Positions 37,657-44,765 of a stretch of 60,460 bases of DNA are shown piece after piece (position 1 is the stretch's first letter; every line of letters starts with the position of its first letter). Both the position numbers and the translations under genes were made by a program. This DNA comes from an uncultured Fibrobacter sp. (lineage in GTDB: Bacteria > Fibrobacterota > Fibrobacteria > Fibrobacterales > Fibrobacteraceae): assembly GCA_947165045.1 (NCBI GenBank), contig CAMUYW010000013.1, positions 1-60,460 of the forward strand. The letters run 5' to 3'. The notes under the pieces are model-generated. The model was not told where the DNA came from and ran no database searches. It saw nothing but the letters and a program-made list of their open reading frames with translations.

Positions 37657-40350
37657 ATGGCTAAGTATAATCCGCAAGAGATCGAAACCAAGTGGCAAGC
37701 CTACTGGGAAGAACGTCAAACTTTCAAGACGGGCGAAGATAAGTCCAAGCCCAAGTATTACTGCTTGGACATGTTCCCGTACCCGAGTGGCGCAGGCCTC
37801 CATGTGGGTCACCCCGAAGGTTACACCGCCACAGACATCATCTGCCGCTACAAGCGCAGCCGCGGTTTCAATGTGCTCCACCCCATGGGTTGGGACGCTT
37901 TCGGTCTCCCTGCCGAACAGTACGCTATCCAGACCGGTACGCATCCGGCCATCACGACCAAGAAGAACTGCGACAATTTCCGCCGCCAGATCAAGCGCCT
38001 TGGCCTCTCTTATGACTGGAACAAGGAAGTCAACACCACCGACCCGAAGTACTACAAGTGGACGCAGTGGATTTTCAAGCGCCTTTACGGTACCTGGTTC
38101 GATGAAGACCAGCAGAAGGGCCGCCCCATCGAAGAACTCCCGATTCCTGCCGACGTGGAAGCTAAGGGTGCTGCCGAAGTCCGCAAGTACAAGGATTCTA
38201 AGCGCCTCGCTTACTACGCCGACGCACAGGTGTGGTGGTGCAAGCACTGCAAGATTGTTTGCGCGAACGAAGAAGTTTTGAACGACGGTTCTCACGAAAA
38301 GTGCGGCACCAAGGAAGTGGAACGCCGTAACCTCAAGCAGTGGCTCATGCGCATCCCGCTGTATGGCGACCGCCTGCTGAAGGGCCTCGACAAGCTCGAC
38401 TGGCCGCAGGGCGTGAAGGACATGCAGAAGAACTGGATCGGCAAGAGCTACGGTGCCGAAGTGGATTTTGCCATTGCCGATGCTGAAGGCAAGCCGACCG
38501 AAAAGAAACTCCGCGTCTATACGACCCGTTGCGATACGCTGTTTGGTGCGACTTATATGGTCGTTGCTCCGGAACACGCCATGGTGCCGGAACTCACGAC
38601 TGCCGAACAGAAGGCTGCCGTGGAAGAATACGTGCACGCCGCCGCTCTCAAGAGCGACCTCGACCGTACCGAACTCGCCAAGGAAAAGACCGGCGTGTTT
38701 ACCGGTTCCTATGCCGTGAACCCGCTCACCGGCACGAAGATTCCGGTGTGGGTTGCCGACTACGTTTTGACCGGCTACGGCACGGGCGCCATCATGGCTG
38801 TGCCTGCTCACGATACCCGTGACTTCGACTTTGCAAAGAAGTTCAACCTGCCGGTCATCTGCATCATGGAACCGGATGCAAGCTGCCCCGAAGATGTTCG
38901 CCCGAAGGTTCTCGCTGGCGAAGCTTGCTGGGCTGCCGACGGCACCTACATCAACAGCGAAAATGCAACCCTCTGCCTGAACGGCCTCAACAAGAAGCAG
39001 GGTATCGCCAAGGTCATCGAATGGCTCGAAGCCAACAAGATCGGTAAGGCCACGGTGAACTACAAGCTCCGCGACTGGCTCTTCAGCCGTCAGCGCTACT
39101 GGGGTGAACCGTTCCCGATTATCCACTGGGAAGATGGCGAAATCTCTACCGTCGATGATGCCGAACTGCCGGTGCTGTTGCCGGAACTCAAGGACTACAA
39201 GCCGGGTGACGGCGGACAGTCCCCGCTCGCAAACGCCACCGAATGGCTCCAGGTCACCGACAAGAACGGCCGCAAGGGTATCCGCGAGACGAACACCATG
39301 CCGCAGTGGGCGGGTTCCTGCTGGTATTACCTCCGCTACATCGATGCCTGCAACGGCGATGCCTTCCTCGCGAAGGAACTCGAAAAGTACTGGATGCCGG
39401 TCGACCTCTATGTGGGTGGTGCCGAACACGCCGTGCTTCACTTGCTCTACAGCCGTTTCTGGCACAAGGTCTTGTTCGACCTCGGCCTCGTCTCTACCGA
39501 CGAACCGTTCCAGAAACTCTTCAACCAGGGCATGATTCTCGCCTTCGCTTACGAAGATGCCGCTGGCTCCAAGGTCCCCACCGACGAAGTCGAAGAGAAG
39601 AACGGAAAGTTCTTCAAGAAGGGAACCGACATCGAGCTCAAACAGATTGTGGCCAAGATGAGTAAGTCCCTGAAGAACGTCGTGAACCCCGATGACGTCG
39701 TCCGCGACTACGGTGCTGATAGCCTTCGCTTGTACGAAATGTTCATGGGCCCGCTCGATGCAGTGAAACCGTGGCAGACCAAGGGTATCGAAGGCATGAA
39801 CCGCTTCCTCGGCCGCGCCTGGCGCTCCGTGGTGGGCGACGACGATGCCGCTCCGGTTTACGTTGACGAAACCGCTCCGGAAGCAATCGAAAAGGTCATG
39901 CACCAGACGGTTATCAAGGTCACGAACGACATCGAAAACATGAGCTTCAACACTGCCATCAGCCAGCTGATGATCTTCAACAACGAAATGATGAAGATGG
40001 ACAAGCGCTACCGCGAACCGTGCGAAACGTTCGTCAAGCTCTTGCACCCGTTTGCCCCGCACATCGCCGAAGAAATGTGGAGCATCCTCGGTCACAACGA
40101 ATCGCTCACGAACGTCGCCTGGCCGGAAGCCGACCACTCCAAGGCTGTGGAAAACACCGTGGAAGTCGTGTTCCAGGTGAACGGCAAGGTCCGCGCGAAG
40201 GCAAGTGTCGCCAAGGACATGGACAAGGCTGCTTTGGAAAAGCTCGCACTTGACAACGACCGCGTCAAGGAATTTACCAAGGGTATGCAAGTCGTCAAGA
40301 TTATTGCAGTGCCGGGTAAGTTGGTTAACGTCGTTGTCAAGCCGGCATAA
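37657..40350 (+). CDS. leuS: Leucyl-tRNA synthetase
   Basis: 897 aa, slightly longer than the usual 860. Class I signatures: [20 protein letters not shown] (HIGH form HVGH, residues 49-52) and AKMSKSLKN (KMSKS, about 668-672). The zinc-domain Cys residues are present ([14 protein letters not shown]...EKCGT), as are the CP1 editing domain ([35 protein letters not shown]) and the C-terminal tail [13 protein letters not shown]. It attaches leucine to tRNA-Leu. GAGGT lies nine bases before the ATG. Codon use is strongly biased to C-ending codons, as in highly expressed genes, which leaves a long antisense open frame. A relic of another leuS tail lies about 100 bases downstream. Confidence 0.97.
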   Translation: MAKYNPQEIETKWQAYWEERQTFKTGEDKSKPKYYCLDMFPYPSGAGLHVGHPEGYTATDIICRYKRSRGFNVLHPMGWDAFGLPAEQYAIQTGTHPAITTKKNCDNFRRQIKRLGLSYDWNKEVNTTDPKYYKWTQWIFKRLYGTWFDEDQQKGRPIEELPIPADVEAKGAAEVRKYKDSKRLAYYADAQVWWCKHCKIVCANEEVLNDGSHEKCGTKEVERRNLKQWLMRIPLYGDRLLKGLDKLDWPQGVKDMQKNWIGKSYGAEVDFAIADAEGKPTEKKLRVYTTRCDTLFGATYMVVAPEHAMVPELTTAEQKAAVEEYVHAAALKSDLDRTELAKEKTGVFTGSYAVNPLTGTKIPVWVADYVLTGYGTGAIMAVPAHDTRDFDFAKKFNLPVICIMEPDASCPEDVRPKVLAGEACWAADGTYINSENATLCLNGLNKKQGIAKVIEWLEANKIGKATVNYKLRDWLFSRQRYWGEPFPIIHWEDGEISTVDDAELPVLLPELKDYKPGDGGQSPLANATEWLQVTDKNGRKGIRETNTMPQWAGSCWYYLRYIDACNGDAFLAKELEKYWMPVDLYVGGAEHAVLHLLYSRFWHKVLFDLGLVSTDEPFQKLFNQGMILAFAYEDAAGSKVPTDEVEEKNGKFFKKGTDIELKQIVAKMSKSLKNVVNPDDVVRDYGADSLRLYEMFMGPLDAVKPWQTKGIEGMNRFLGRAWRSVVGDDDAAPVYVDETAPEAIEKVMHQTVIKVTNDIENMSFNTAISQLMIFNNEMMKMDKRYREPCETFVKLLHPFAPHIAEEMWSILGHNESLTNVAWPEADHSKAVENTVEVVFQVNGKVRAKASVAKDMDKAALEKLALDNDRVKEFTKGMQVVKIIAVPGKLVNVVVKPA

Positions 40351-40360
40351 CGACCGCATG

Positions 40361-40441
40361 AAGGATTGCCCCTGAGCCGAGTGTAGCGACCACGCTTGCG
40401 TGGGCATTACCGAGGCGATTGGGCAAGGGCTCGAAGAGCCC
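40361..40441. other. Structured insert between leuS and its tail relic
   Basis: TTGCCC (40366-40371) pairs with GGGCAA (40421-40426) and encloses CCACGC-TT-GCGTGG (40390-40403). It is followed by GGGCTC-GAA-GAGCCC (40427-40441). It separates leuS from the relic at 40447 and may be an inserted palindromic element. Confidence 0.45.
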
Positions 40442-40446
40442 AATTC

Positions 40447-40515
40447 ATGGCTGGTAAGACCGTCGTGAAGTCCATCGTCGTTCCAGGCAAGCTTGTGAAC
40501 ATCGTGGTGAAGTGA
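40447..40515 (+). pseudogene. Relic of a second leuS 3' end
   Basis: These 22 codons read MAGKTVVKSIVVPGKLVNIV plus VK and stop. leuS itself ends [18 protein letters not shown] plus KPA. The proteins align almost completely, while the DNA differs mostly at third codon positions, so both tails diverged under selection before one lost its body. This fits replacement of a resident leuS by a diverged homologue through recombination, leaving the old tail and its terminator. No ribosome-binding site is present and translation is unlikely. Confidence 0.6.
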
Positions 40516-40522
40516 CGCTTTG

Positions 40523-40559
40523 CGTCATCCTCGACCAAGCGAAGCGCGGGAGGGGATCC
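40523..40559 (+). repeat. Dispersed GTCATCC...GGATCC element
   Basis: It begins CGTCATCCTCG and ends GGGGATCC, with GCGAAGCGC inside. It is the same family as the elements at 46809, 53157 and 58273. Confidence 0.6.
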
Positions 40560-40567
40560 ATAAACTT

Positions 40568-40600
40568 AAAGACCGTAGCAATTTCGCTGCGGTCTTTTTT
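40568..40600 (+). terminator. Intrinsic terminator of leuS
   Basis: AAAGACCG (40568-40575) pairs with CGGTCTTT (40590-40597), with inner AGC/GCT pairs and a T-run after the stem. It follows the leuS tail relic. Confidence 0.9.
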
Positions 40601-40627
40601 ACTAGCTCGTAGTTTCGGATTGTGCGT

Positions 40628-41437
40628 TTATTCGCACTTGAATCCTTGCAGTTCCAGCCCGGCACGCATTTCGCCGTATGTGGAGGTGCGTTTCATGTCC
40701 ATTGCTTTCATGAAGCGGCAATCGTTGTCGATGTGCATTTGGAAACCTGCCATGGTCGGGGTGACTTCACCTTTGCCACTAGCTTGTATGTGAGCCATCA
40801 TTTCTTCGCGTTTGTCGCTCATCTCTGGCGGAACGAATACGTCCGTGACGATATCGACGTTCTTGATTTCGGTGTCGCCGAATACGAATGAAATTGTGAC
40901 GATATTTTTGAGACCGTGGAATTGACCGTTGACTTTGCAGACAAGGTTTCTGTCTTTGCCTGTCTTTTTAGCGGGCTTCATGGCTTGCTGCTTGACTGCT
41001 TTAGGCTTGTAATCGAGCGCCTGCAAGAGCTGTTCTTCTTTGACGACACCGACGAGGCGGTTTACAATTTGTCCGTTTTTAATCAGGAAAAATGTAGGGA
41101 ACGCTTGAATTGGAAGCGTGTTCTTTATTTTTTCGATGCCGGGTTCGTCAATGCCGACAGAAGCGACTTTGATATCGCGGTAATTCTTGGCGATGCCGAT
41201 GAGAGTTGGAATCATCACGAGACACGGCGGACAACTGGTCGATGAAATTTCCAAAATGACCGGCGTTTTGGAATGCAGAATTTCTTTTTCAAAATTGCTG
41301 TCGTCCACTTTGACGATGCGGATGTCTTCGCTTTCGGCGCCTTTGGCCTGAGCCTGCGAAACGCCTCCTACGGCAAGAACTGTGGCTGCGGCAATTGCGA
41401 TGACGTTTGAGAAAAATCTGTTTTTAAAAATGTTCAT
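40628..41437 (-). CDS. Exported thioredoxin-fold protein
   Basis: 269 aa from the ATG at 41437, where AAAGGTAG lies five bases upstream. The longer open frame to 41557 is not used because the signal peptide (NVIAIAAATVLAVGGVSQAQA) starts just after this ATG. The thioredoxin domain has an active site SSTSCPPCLVMIPTL (CPPC), followed by FPTFFLIKNGQIVNRLVG. A C-terminal domain of about 110 residues (from KDRNLVCKVNGQFHG) is unrecognised and carries three Cys. Probably a periplasmic disulfide oxidoreductase. The leader can pair with the ribosome-binding site (see findings). Downstream of the xanthine permease on the same strand, with a 145-base gap. Confidence 0.85.
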   Translation of the reverse strand: MNIFKNRFFSNVIAIAAATVLAVGGVSQAQAKGAESEDIRIVKVDDSNFEKEILHSKTPVILEISSTSCPPCLVMIPTLIGIAKNYRDIKVASVGIDEPGIEKIKNTLPIQAFPTFFLIKNGQIVNRLVGVVKEEQLLQALDYKPKAVKQQAMKPAKKTGKDRNLVCKVNGQFHGLKNIVTISFVFGDTEIKNVDIVTDVFVPPEMSDKREEMMAHIQASGKGEVTPTMAGFQMHIDNDCRFMKAMDMKRTSTYGEMRAGLELQGFKCE

Positions 41438-41442
41438 GTAGA

Positions 41443-41491
41443 CTACCTTTTCTTGTTTTTGAAAATAGAAAATGTTATAGGGAAAAGGTAG
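41443..41491 (-). promoter_or_regulatory. Leader hairpin that covers the ribosome-binding site
   Basis: On the minus strand CTACCTTTTC (41482-41491) is the exact complement of GAAAAGGTAG (41443-41452), which contains the Shine-Dalgarno AAGG. The loop is 29 bases and AT-rich. If the transcript starts upstream of 41491, translation initiation would be blocked until the stem opens. Confidence 0.5.
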
Positions 41492-41582
41492 CTTGGTATA
41501 GTTTTTTCTTATAATCGTTGCTGTGTCGGTGGCCGAGTGATTTCCGTTTGTTGGCACTCGCCGTTTTTGTTCTTGCGTGTTT

Positions 41583-42893
41583 TTATTTTGCCGCTTCTTC
41601 CTTATCCTTGGGAAGGATGAGGTTTAAGGCGACCGCAAGAATGAATACGACCGCAACGCAGTTTTCAGCGAAGATGGTCTGGATGGTTTGCGGGAAAATC
41701 TGGAACATCTTGGAAGCCGAAGTAAAGCCGAGGCCAACGCTCAGCGACATGCTGACGATAATCATGTTGCGCTGCGAAAATCCGCTCTTGGCAATCATGC
41801 CAAAACCTGCGAAGAGGATGGAGCCGAACATCATGATTGTGCAACCGCCGAGAACCGCTTGCGGGATGGTAGTGAGGAGCGTACCGATAGGCGGGAAAAT
41901 GCCGCCGAGAATCATGATGCCAGCGCTTGTCGCAATGGCGAAGCGGTTCACGACACCGGAGAGCGAAGCGAGCCCGACGTTCTGGCTGAATGATGTAATC
42001 GGAGTGCAGCCGAAGATGCCGGAGATGGTGCTCACGAAACCGTCGCAACTGATGGCACCGCCCATTTCAACCTTGTGGATTTGACGCTTGAGGGCGCCGC
42101 TGCAAAGTGCGCTGGAGTCACCGACCGTTTCTGTCGCGGAGACGAGGTAAATCGCGACAACGGAGAGAATGGCGCCGAGATGGAATTCTGGAGTGAACGG
42201 GAGAATCTTCGGGAGCGCGATGATGCTGCAGTTGGAAAGTCCGGAGAAGTCTACCATGCCCATGCAAAGCGAGAGAATGTAACCGACGATGAGGCCGACC
42301 AAGACGGAAAGCGAGCGCAAGAATCCTTTCGCGAAAATCTGCGTGAGCAAACAGGTGAGGAGCGTGACGCTACCGACAATCCAGTTCTGCGCGGAACCGA
42401 AATCAGCGGCGCCTTGGCCGCCAGCGAACGAATTTGCACCAATCGGGAGAAGCGAGAATCCGATGGACGTTACAACCGTGGCGGCGACGATGTGCGGGAT
42501 GAGCTTGAGCCAGTATTTAGCGCAGAGACCAAGCAAGCCTTCGACAATACCGCCCACGATGACAGCTCCCATGAGTGCGCCCATGCCTTGCGTAGTGCCG
42601 ATGGAAATGGAAACCGAGAGGAACGTAAAGCTGATGCCCATCACGATGGGGAGCCTGGAACCGATTTTCCAGATGGGGTAGAGCTGGATGAGCGTGCCGA
42701 TGCTCGCGATAATCATGCAGTTTTGGATAAGCGAAGCGGTGATGCCCTTTTCAATTCCGACGACATTGGCAAGGATGATGATGGGGGTAATGTTGCTCAC
42801 GAACATGGCGAGCACATGCTGCAAGCCGAAAGGGATGGCCTGCAAAAGCGGTACGCGACCGTCCAACTGATAAATGTTATCTGAAGTCTTCAT
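41583..42893 (-). CDS. Xanthine/uracil permease (NCS2 family)
   Basis: 436 aa from the ATG at 42893. A TTG at 42923 would add ten residues. About 12-14 membrane helices. NCS2 signatures: PFGLQHVLAMFVSNITPIII near the N-terminus, YLVSATETVGDSSALC and the loop GIFGCTPITSFSQNVGLAS. It is a proton- or sodium-coupled nucleobase importer. It lies 83 bases downstream of xpt on the same strand, so xanthine is the likely substrate and the pair forms a purine salvage unit. One dispersed palindrome sits between the two genes. Confidence 0.9.
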   Translation of the reverse strand: MKTSDNIYQLDGRVPLLQAIPFGLQHVLAMFVSNITPIIILANVVGIEKGITASLIQNCMIIASIGTLIQLYPIWKIGSRLPIVMGISFTFLSVSISIGTTQGMGALMGAVIVGGIVEGLLGLCAKYWLKLIPHIVAATVVTSIGFSLLPIGANSFAGGQGAADFGSAQNWIVGSVTLLTCLLTQIFAKGFLRSLSVLVGLIVGYILSLCMGMVDFSGLSNCSIIALPKILPFTPEFHLGAILSVVAIYLVSATETVGDSSALCSGALKRQIHKVEMGGAISCDGFVSTISGIFGCTPITSFSQNVGLASLSGVVNRFAIATSAGIMILGGIFPPIGTLLTTIPQAVLGGCTIMMFGSILFAGFGMIAKSGFSQRNMIIVSMSLSVGLGFTSASKMFQIFPQTIQTIFAENCVAVVFILAVALNLILPKDKEEAAK

Positions 42894-42930
42894 GATTCTT
42901 GCTAGGTTAAGGTGGTGCTGCAATTTATGT

Positions 42931-42978
42931 CGTCATTCTCGTCCTCGCCTTCGCGAGGGCAGGCTCCGGCGAGAATCT
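42931..42978 (+). repeat. Dispersed GTCATTC palindrome between xpt and the permease
   Basis: CGTCATTCTCG (42931-42941) pairs with CGAGAAT (42970-42976), with an inner CTCGCC...GCGAG. It overlaps the last two bases of the xpt stop codon. It may also attenuate or stabilise the shared transcript. Confidence 0.65.
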
Positions 42979-43558
42979 ACTGTTCGCGGAACTTGATAAA
43001 TCCTGTTTCGGGATCCATGCTATCGACAATCGCGATGGATTCGAGACGTACGCCTGCAGCGCGGAGCTTTGCTCCACCGGGCTGCATCCCTTTTTCAATC
43101 GCAATCCCGACACCGACCAATTCGGCGCCCGCTTGCTTCACAAGATCAATGAGCGCCGTGCTTGCTTCACCGTCAGCGAGAAAGTCGTCAACAATCAGAA
43201 TTTTATCAGTTGGCTTTAGATACGGACGCGAAACAAAAATATCGTTGAATTTTTTGTGCGTGAAAGAGTAGGCCTTTGCCACGTATTTGTCGTCGGTGCT
43301 GTTGACAGTCTGGCCTTTCTTTGCGAAAACGACCGGAACATCGTTGAGGTAGGCGATAAATGCCGCGATGGCGATACCGCTAGCTTCGATGGTGAGAACC
43401 TTGTTGAATTGTACGTCTGCAAAACGACGCTTGAACTCTTCGCCGATTTTATGCATCAGGCGAATATCAATTTGGTGGTTCAGGAAACTGTCAACCTTAA
43501 GGACGTTGCCGGGCTTGACGACACCATCGGCAAGGATTTTCTGCTCAAGAAAGTTCAT
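42977..43558 (-). CDS. xpt: Xanthine phosphoribosyltransferase
   Basis: 193 aa, the family length. The PRPP-binding motif is ILIVDDFLADGEASTALIDL; the start MNFLEQKILADGVVKPGNVLK and the segment TIEASGIAIAAF match Xpt. It converts xanthine and PRPP to XMP. No purine riboswitch is visible in the leader. Instead TAGATT lies six bases before the ATG with TTGCAA 16 bases further up, which points to a leaderless mRNA. The permease follows on the same strand. Confidence 0.94.
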   Translation of the reverse strand: MNFLEQKILADGVVKPGNVLKVDSFLNHQIDIRLMHKIGEEFKRRFADVQFNKVLTIEASGIAIAAFIAYLNDVPVVFAKKGQTVNSTDDKYVAKAYSFTHKKFNDIFVSRPYLKPTDKILIVDDFLADGEASTALIDLVKQAGAELVGVGIAIEKGMQPGGAKLRAAGVRLESIAIVDSMDPETGFIKFREQ

Positions 43559-43564
43559 GTTTGA

Positions 43565-43592
43565 AATCTAGCAAAAAGCTCAATTTTTGCAA
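43565..43592 (-). promoter_or_regulatory. Putative xpt promoter (leaderless)
   Basis: Minus strand: -35 TTGCAA (43587-43592), 16-base spacer, -10 TAGATT (43565-43570), six bases to the ATG. An inverted repeat GCAATT-ATTCG-AATTGC (43589-43605) overlaps the -35 and may be an operator. Confidence 0.45.
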
Positions 43593-43746
43593 TTATTCGA
43601 ATTGCTTACATTGCGGAATCGGATTGTCGGAATTTCCCTAGAAGTGGGTGAAATGTCGAAAAGTGGGGGTGCTTTAGCTGGAGCTGCTCAAAAGTGATTA
43701 AACACCTGTTTTTGCGTATGCGACTCAGTTTGATATGGTGGCTCTC

Positions 43747-43775
43747 TTGACTGCGTATCATAATTGAGATACATT
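43747..43775 (+). promoter_or_regulatory. Putative sigma-70 promoter of a 26-codon gene
   Basis: TTGACT, 17-base spacer, TACATT, ending 34 bases before the ATG of the small frame at 43810. Confidence 0.45.
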
Positions 43776-43809
43776 TGTAATAACACTCGTGTACAGAAGG
43801 GGGAGTATT

Positions 43810-43890
43810 ATGAAGAGCTCCCGGAATAGACCTATCGAGGAAATAGTCGAGGATACGGGCCTTACCGAAGAAGATGTTAAGACTTTGTAG
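43810..43890 (+). CDS. 26-codon gene resembling an Rpn C-terminal tail
   Basis: A frame of 26 codons starts five bases after a very strong GGGGGAG ribosome-binding site and follows a plausible promoter. The peptide ends RPIEEIVEDTGLTEEDVKTL. It aligns with the tail of the Rpn-type nuclease in this window (SIEKVAKITKLSEAEVSSL): same helix-turn-helix-like spacing. It may be a relic of a deleted Rpn gene that kept its promoter, start and tail, or a functional mini-protein. The rest of the 486-base gap 43559-44044 holds only the xpt and dtxR promoters; a minus-strand frame (43606-43953) looks spurious. Confidence 0.45.
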   Translation: MKSSRNRPIEEIVEDTGLTEEDVKTL

Positions 43891-43963
43891 ATTCTTGTTA
43901 TAGTCTCTCCCTATATCTTTTCTTGCATTTCTCATATTTTTGCAAAATTTCAAAAGTTTAGCC

Positions 43964-43990
43964 TTGACTAATTAGCCTAGGCTTACTAAT
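43964..43990 (+). promoter_or_regulatory. Putative promoter and DtxR-type operator of dtxR-feoAB
   Basis: TTGACT (43964-43969) is followed by TTAGCCTAGGCTTA (43972-43985), whose core AGCCTAGGCT is a perfect palindrome, then TACTAAT. Its sequence resembles DtxR/IdeR boxes (TTAGGNTAGNCTNNNCTAA type). A second TTAG...TAATAAAATTAG stretch follows. A site here would let the DtxR product repress its own operon. Confidence 0.5.
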
Positions 43991-44044
43991 TTTAGTCTTG
44001 TCTAATAAAATTAGGCGACGTTAACGTTTAAAGGATCATCAAAT

Positions 44045-44479
44045 ATGGAAAACAATCACGTGAAGCTCAGCCAGAGCCTCGAAGACTATCTGGAAATGGT
44101 GCACATGCTTCGCTTGGCGAACGGGATTGCCCGTGTCAAGGATATTGCAGCCGCCCTTTCTGTGAAGATGCCTTCTGTGGCAAAAGCGATTCTTGAACTT
44201 AAAAAGCTGGGCCTTGTGACTCAGGAACCTTATAGCGGTGTGGAACTCACCGAAGAAGGTCGTAAGGCGGCTGCCGATGTGCTGAACCGCCATATTCTTT
44301 TGAAGGGCTTTTTGATCCGTCTTGGCGTTTCCGAAGCGATTGCTGATAAGGACGCCTGCAGCATGGAACATATTCTTTCTGCTGAAACCCTTTCGACAAT
44401 TGAAGACTTCATGAAGAGGGGTAATGAAGGCGCTGTTGCGAAAAAGGCGAATGCTTTAAAGGCAAAAAAAGGAAAATAA
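44045..44479 (+). CDS. DtxR/MntR-family metal-dependent repressor
   Basis: 144 aa. Winged helix at about 10-65 (LSQSLEDYLEMVHML; RVKDIAAALSVKMPSVAKAI; KKLGLVTQEPYSGVELTEEG) and a dimerisation/metal domain to about 125 (FLIRLGVSEAIADKDACSME, then H). The SH3-like third domain of DtxR is absent, as in MntR-length members. AAAGGAT precedes the ATG. It is followed at once by feoA (one base) and feoB, so it most likely senses Fe2+ and represses this operon through the palindrome at 43972-43985. Confidence 0.9.
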   Translation: MENNHVKLSQSLEDYLEMVHMLRLANGIARVKDIAAALSVKMPSVAKAILELKKLGLVTQEPYSGVELTEEGRKAAADVLNRHILLKGFLIRLGVSEAIADKDACSMEHILSAETLSTIEDFMKRGNEGAVAKKANALKAKKGK

Positions 44480-44480
44480 A

Positions 44481-44765
44481 ATGGGTTGTAATTGCGGTTG
44501 TGGAGGCAAAACCTCTACAAAGAAATGGGATCTTGAACCGAAGTTTTCCGACCTCAAGAAAGGCGATAAGGTGGAAATCGTTGGTTATAACGAGGGCGAT
44601 GCCCGCTACAAGTCCAAATTGCTTTCTATGGGACTTGTGCGTGGCGTGACGCTTGAAGTTTTGCAGGTGGCTCCTCTCGGTGATCCGATTGAAGTCAGTG
44701 TTTTGTCGTACCGTCTGTCGCTTCGCAAGCAAGAAGCGAACGTTCTTAAATTGAAGAGGGTCTAA
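44481..44765 (+). CDS. feoA: Ferrous iron transport protein A
   Basis: 94 aa. SH3-like FeoA domain (SDLKKGDKVEIVGYNEGD; SKLLSMGLVRGVTLEVLQVA; GDPIEVSVLSYRLSLRKQEA). The N-terminus has an unusual Cys-rich extension, MGCNCGCGGK, that could bind metal. FeoA is a small cytosolic partner of FeoB. Its stop overlaps the feoB start by one base (TAATG). Confidence 0.9.
   Translation: MGCNCGCGGKTSTKKWDLEPKFSDLKKGDKVEIVGYNEGDARYKSKLLSMGLVRGVTLEVLQVAPLGDPIEVSVLSYRLSLRKQEANVLKLKRV

Noticed and set aside
37606..40443. 945-codon minus-strand open frame opposite leuS
   Set aside because: It is a shadow of the strong codon bias of leuS on the other strand: no ribosome-binding site, and no family resemblance.
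43559..43640. Purine riboswitch before xpt
   Set aside because: The likely start of transcription is at the ATG, leaving no leader, and no riboswitch core is visible.
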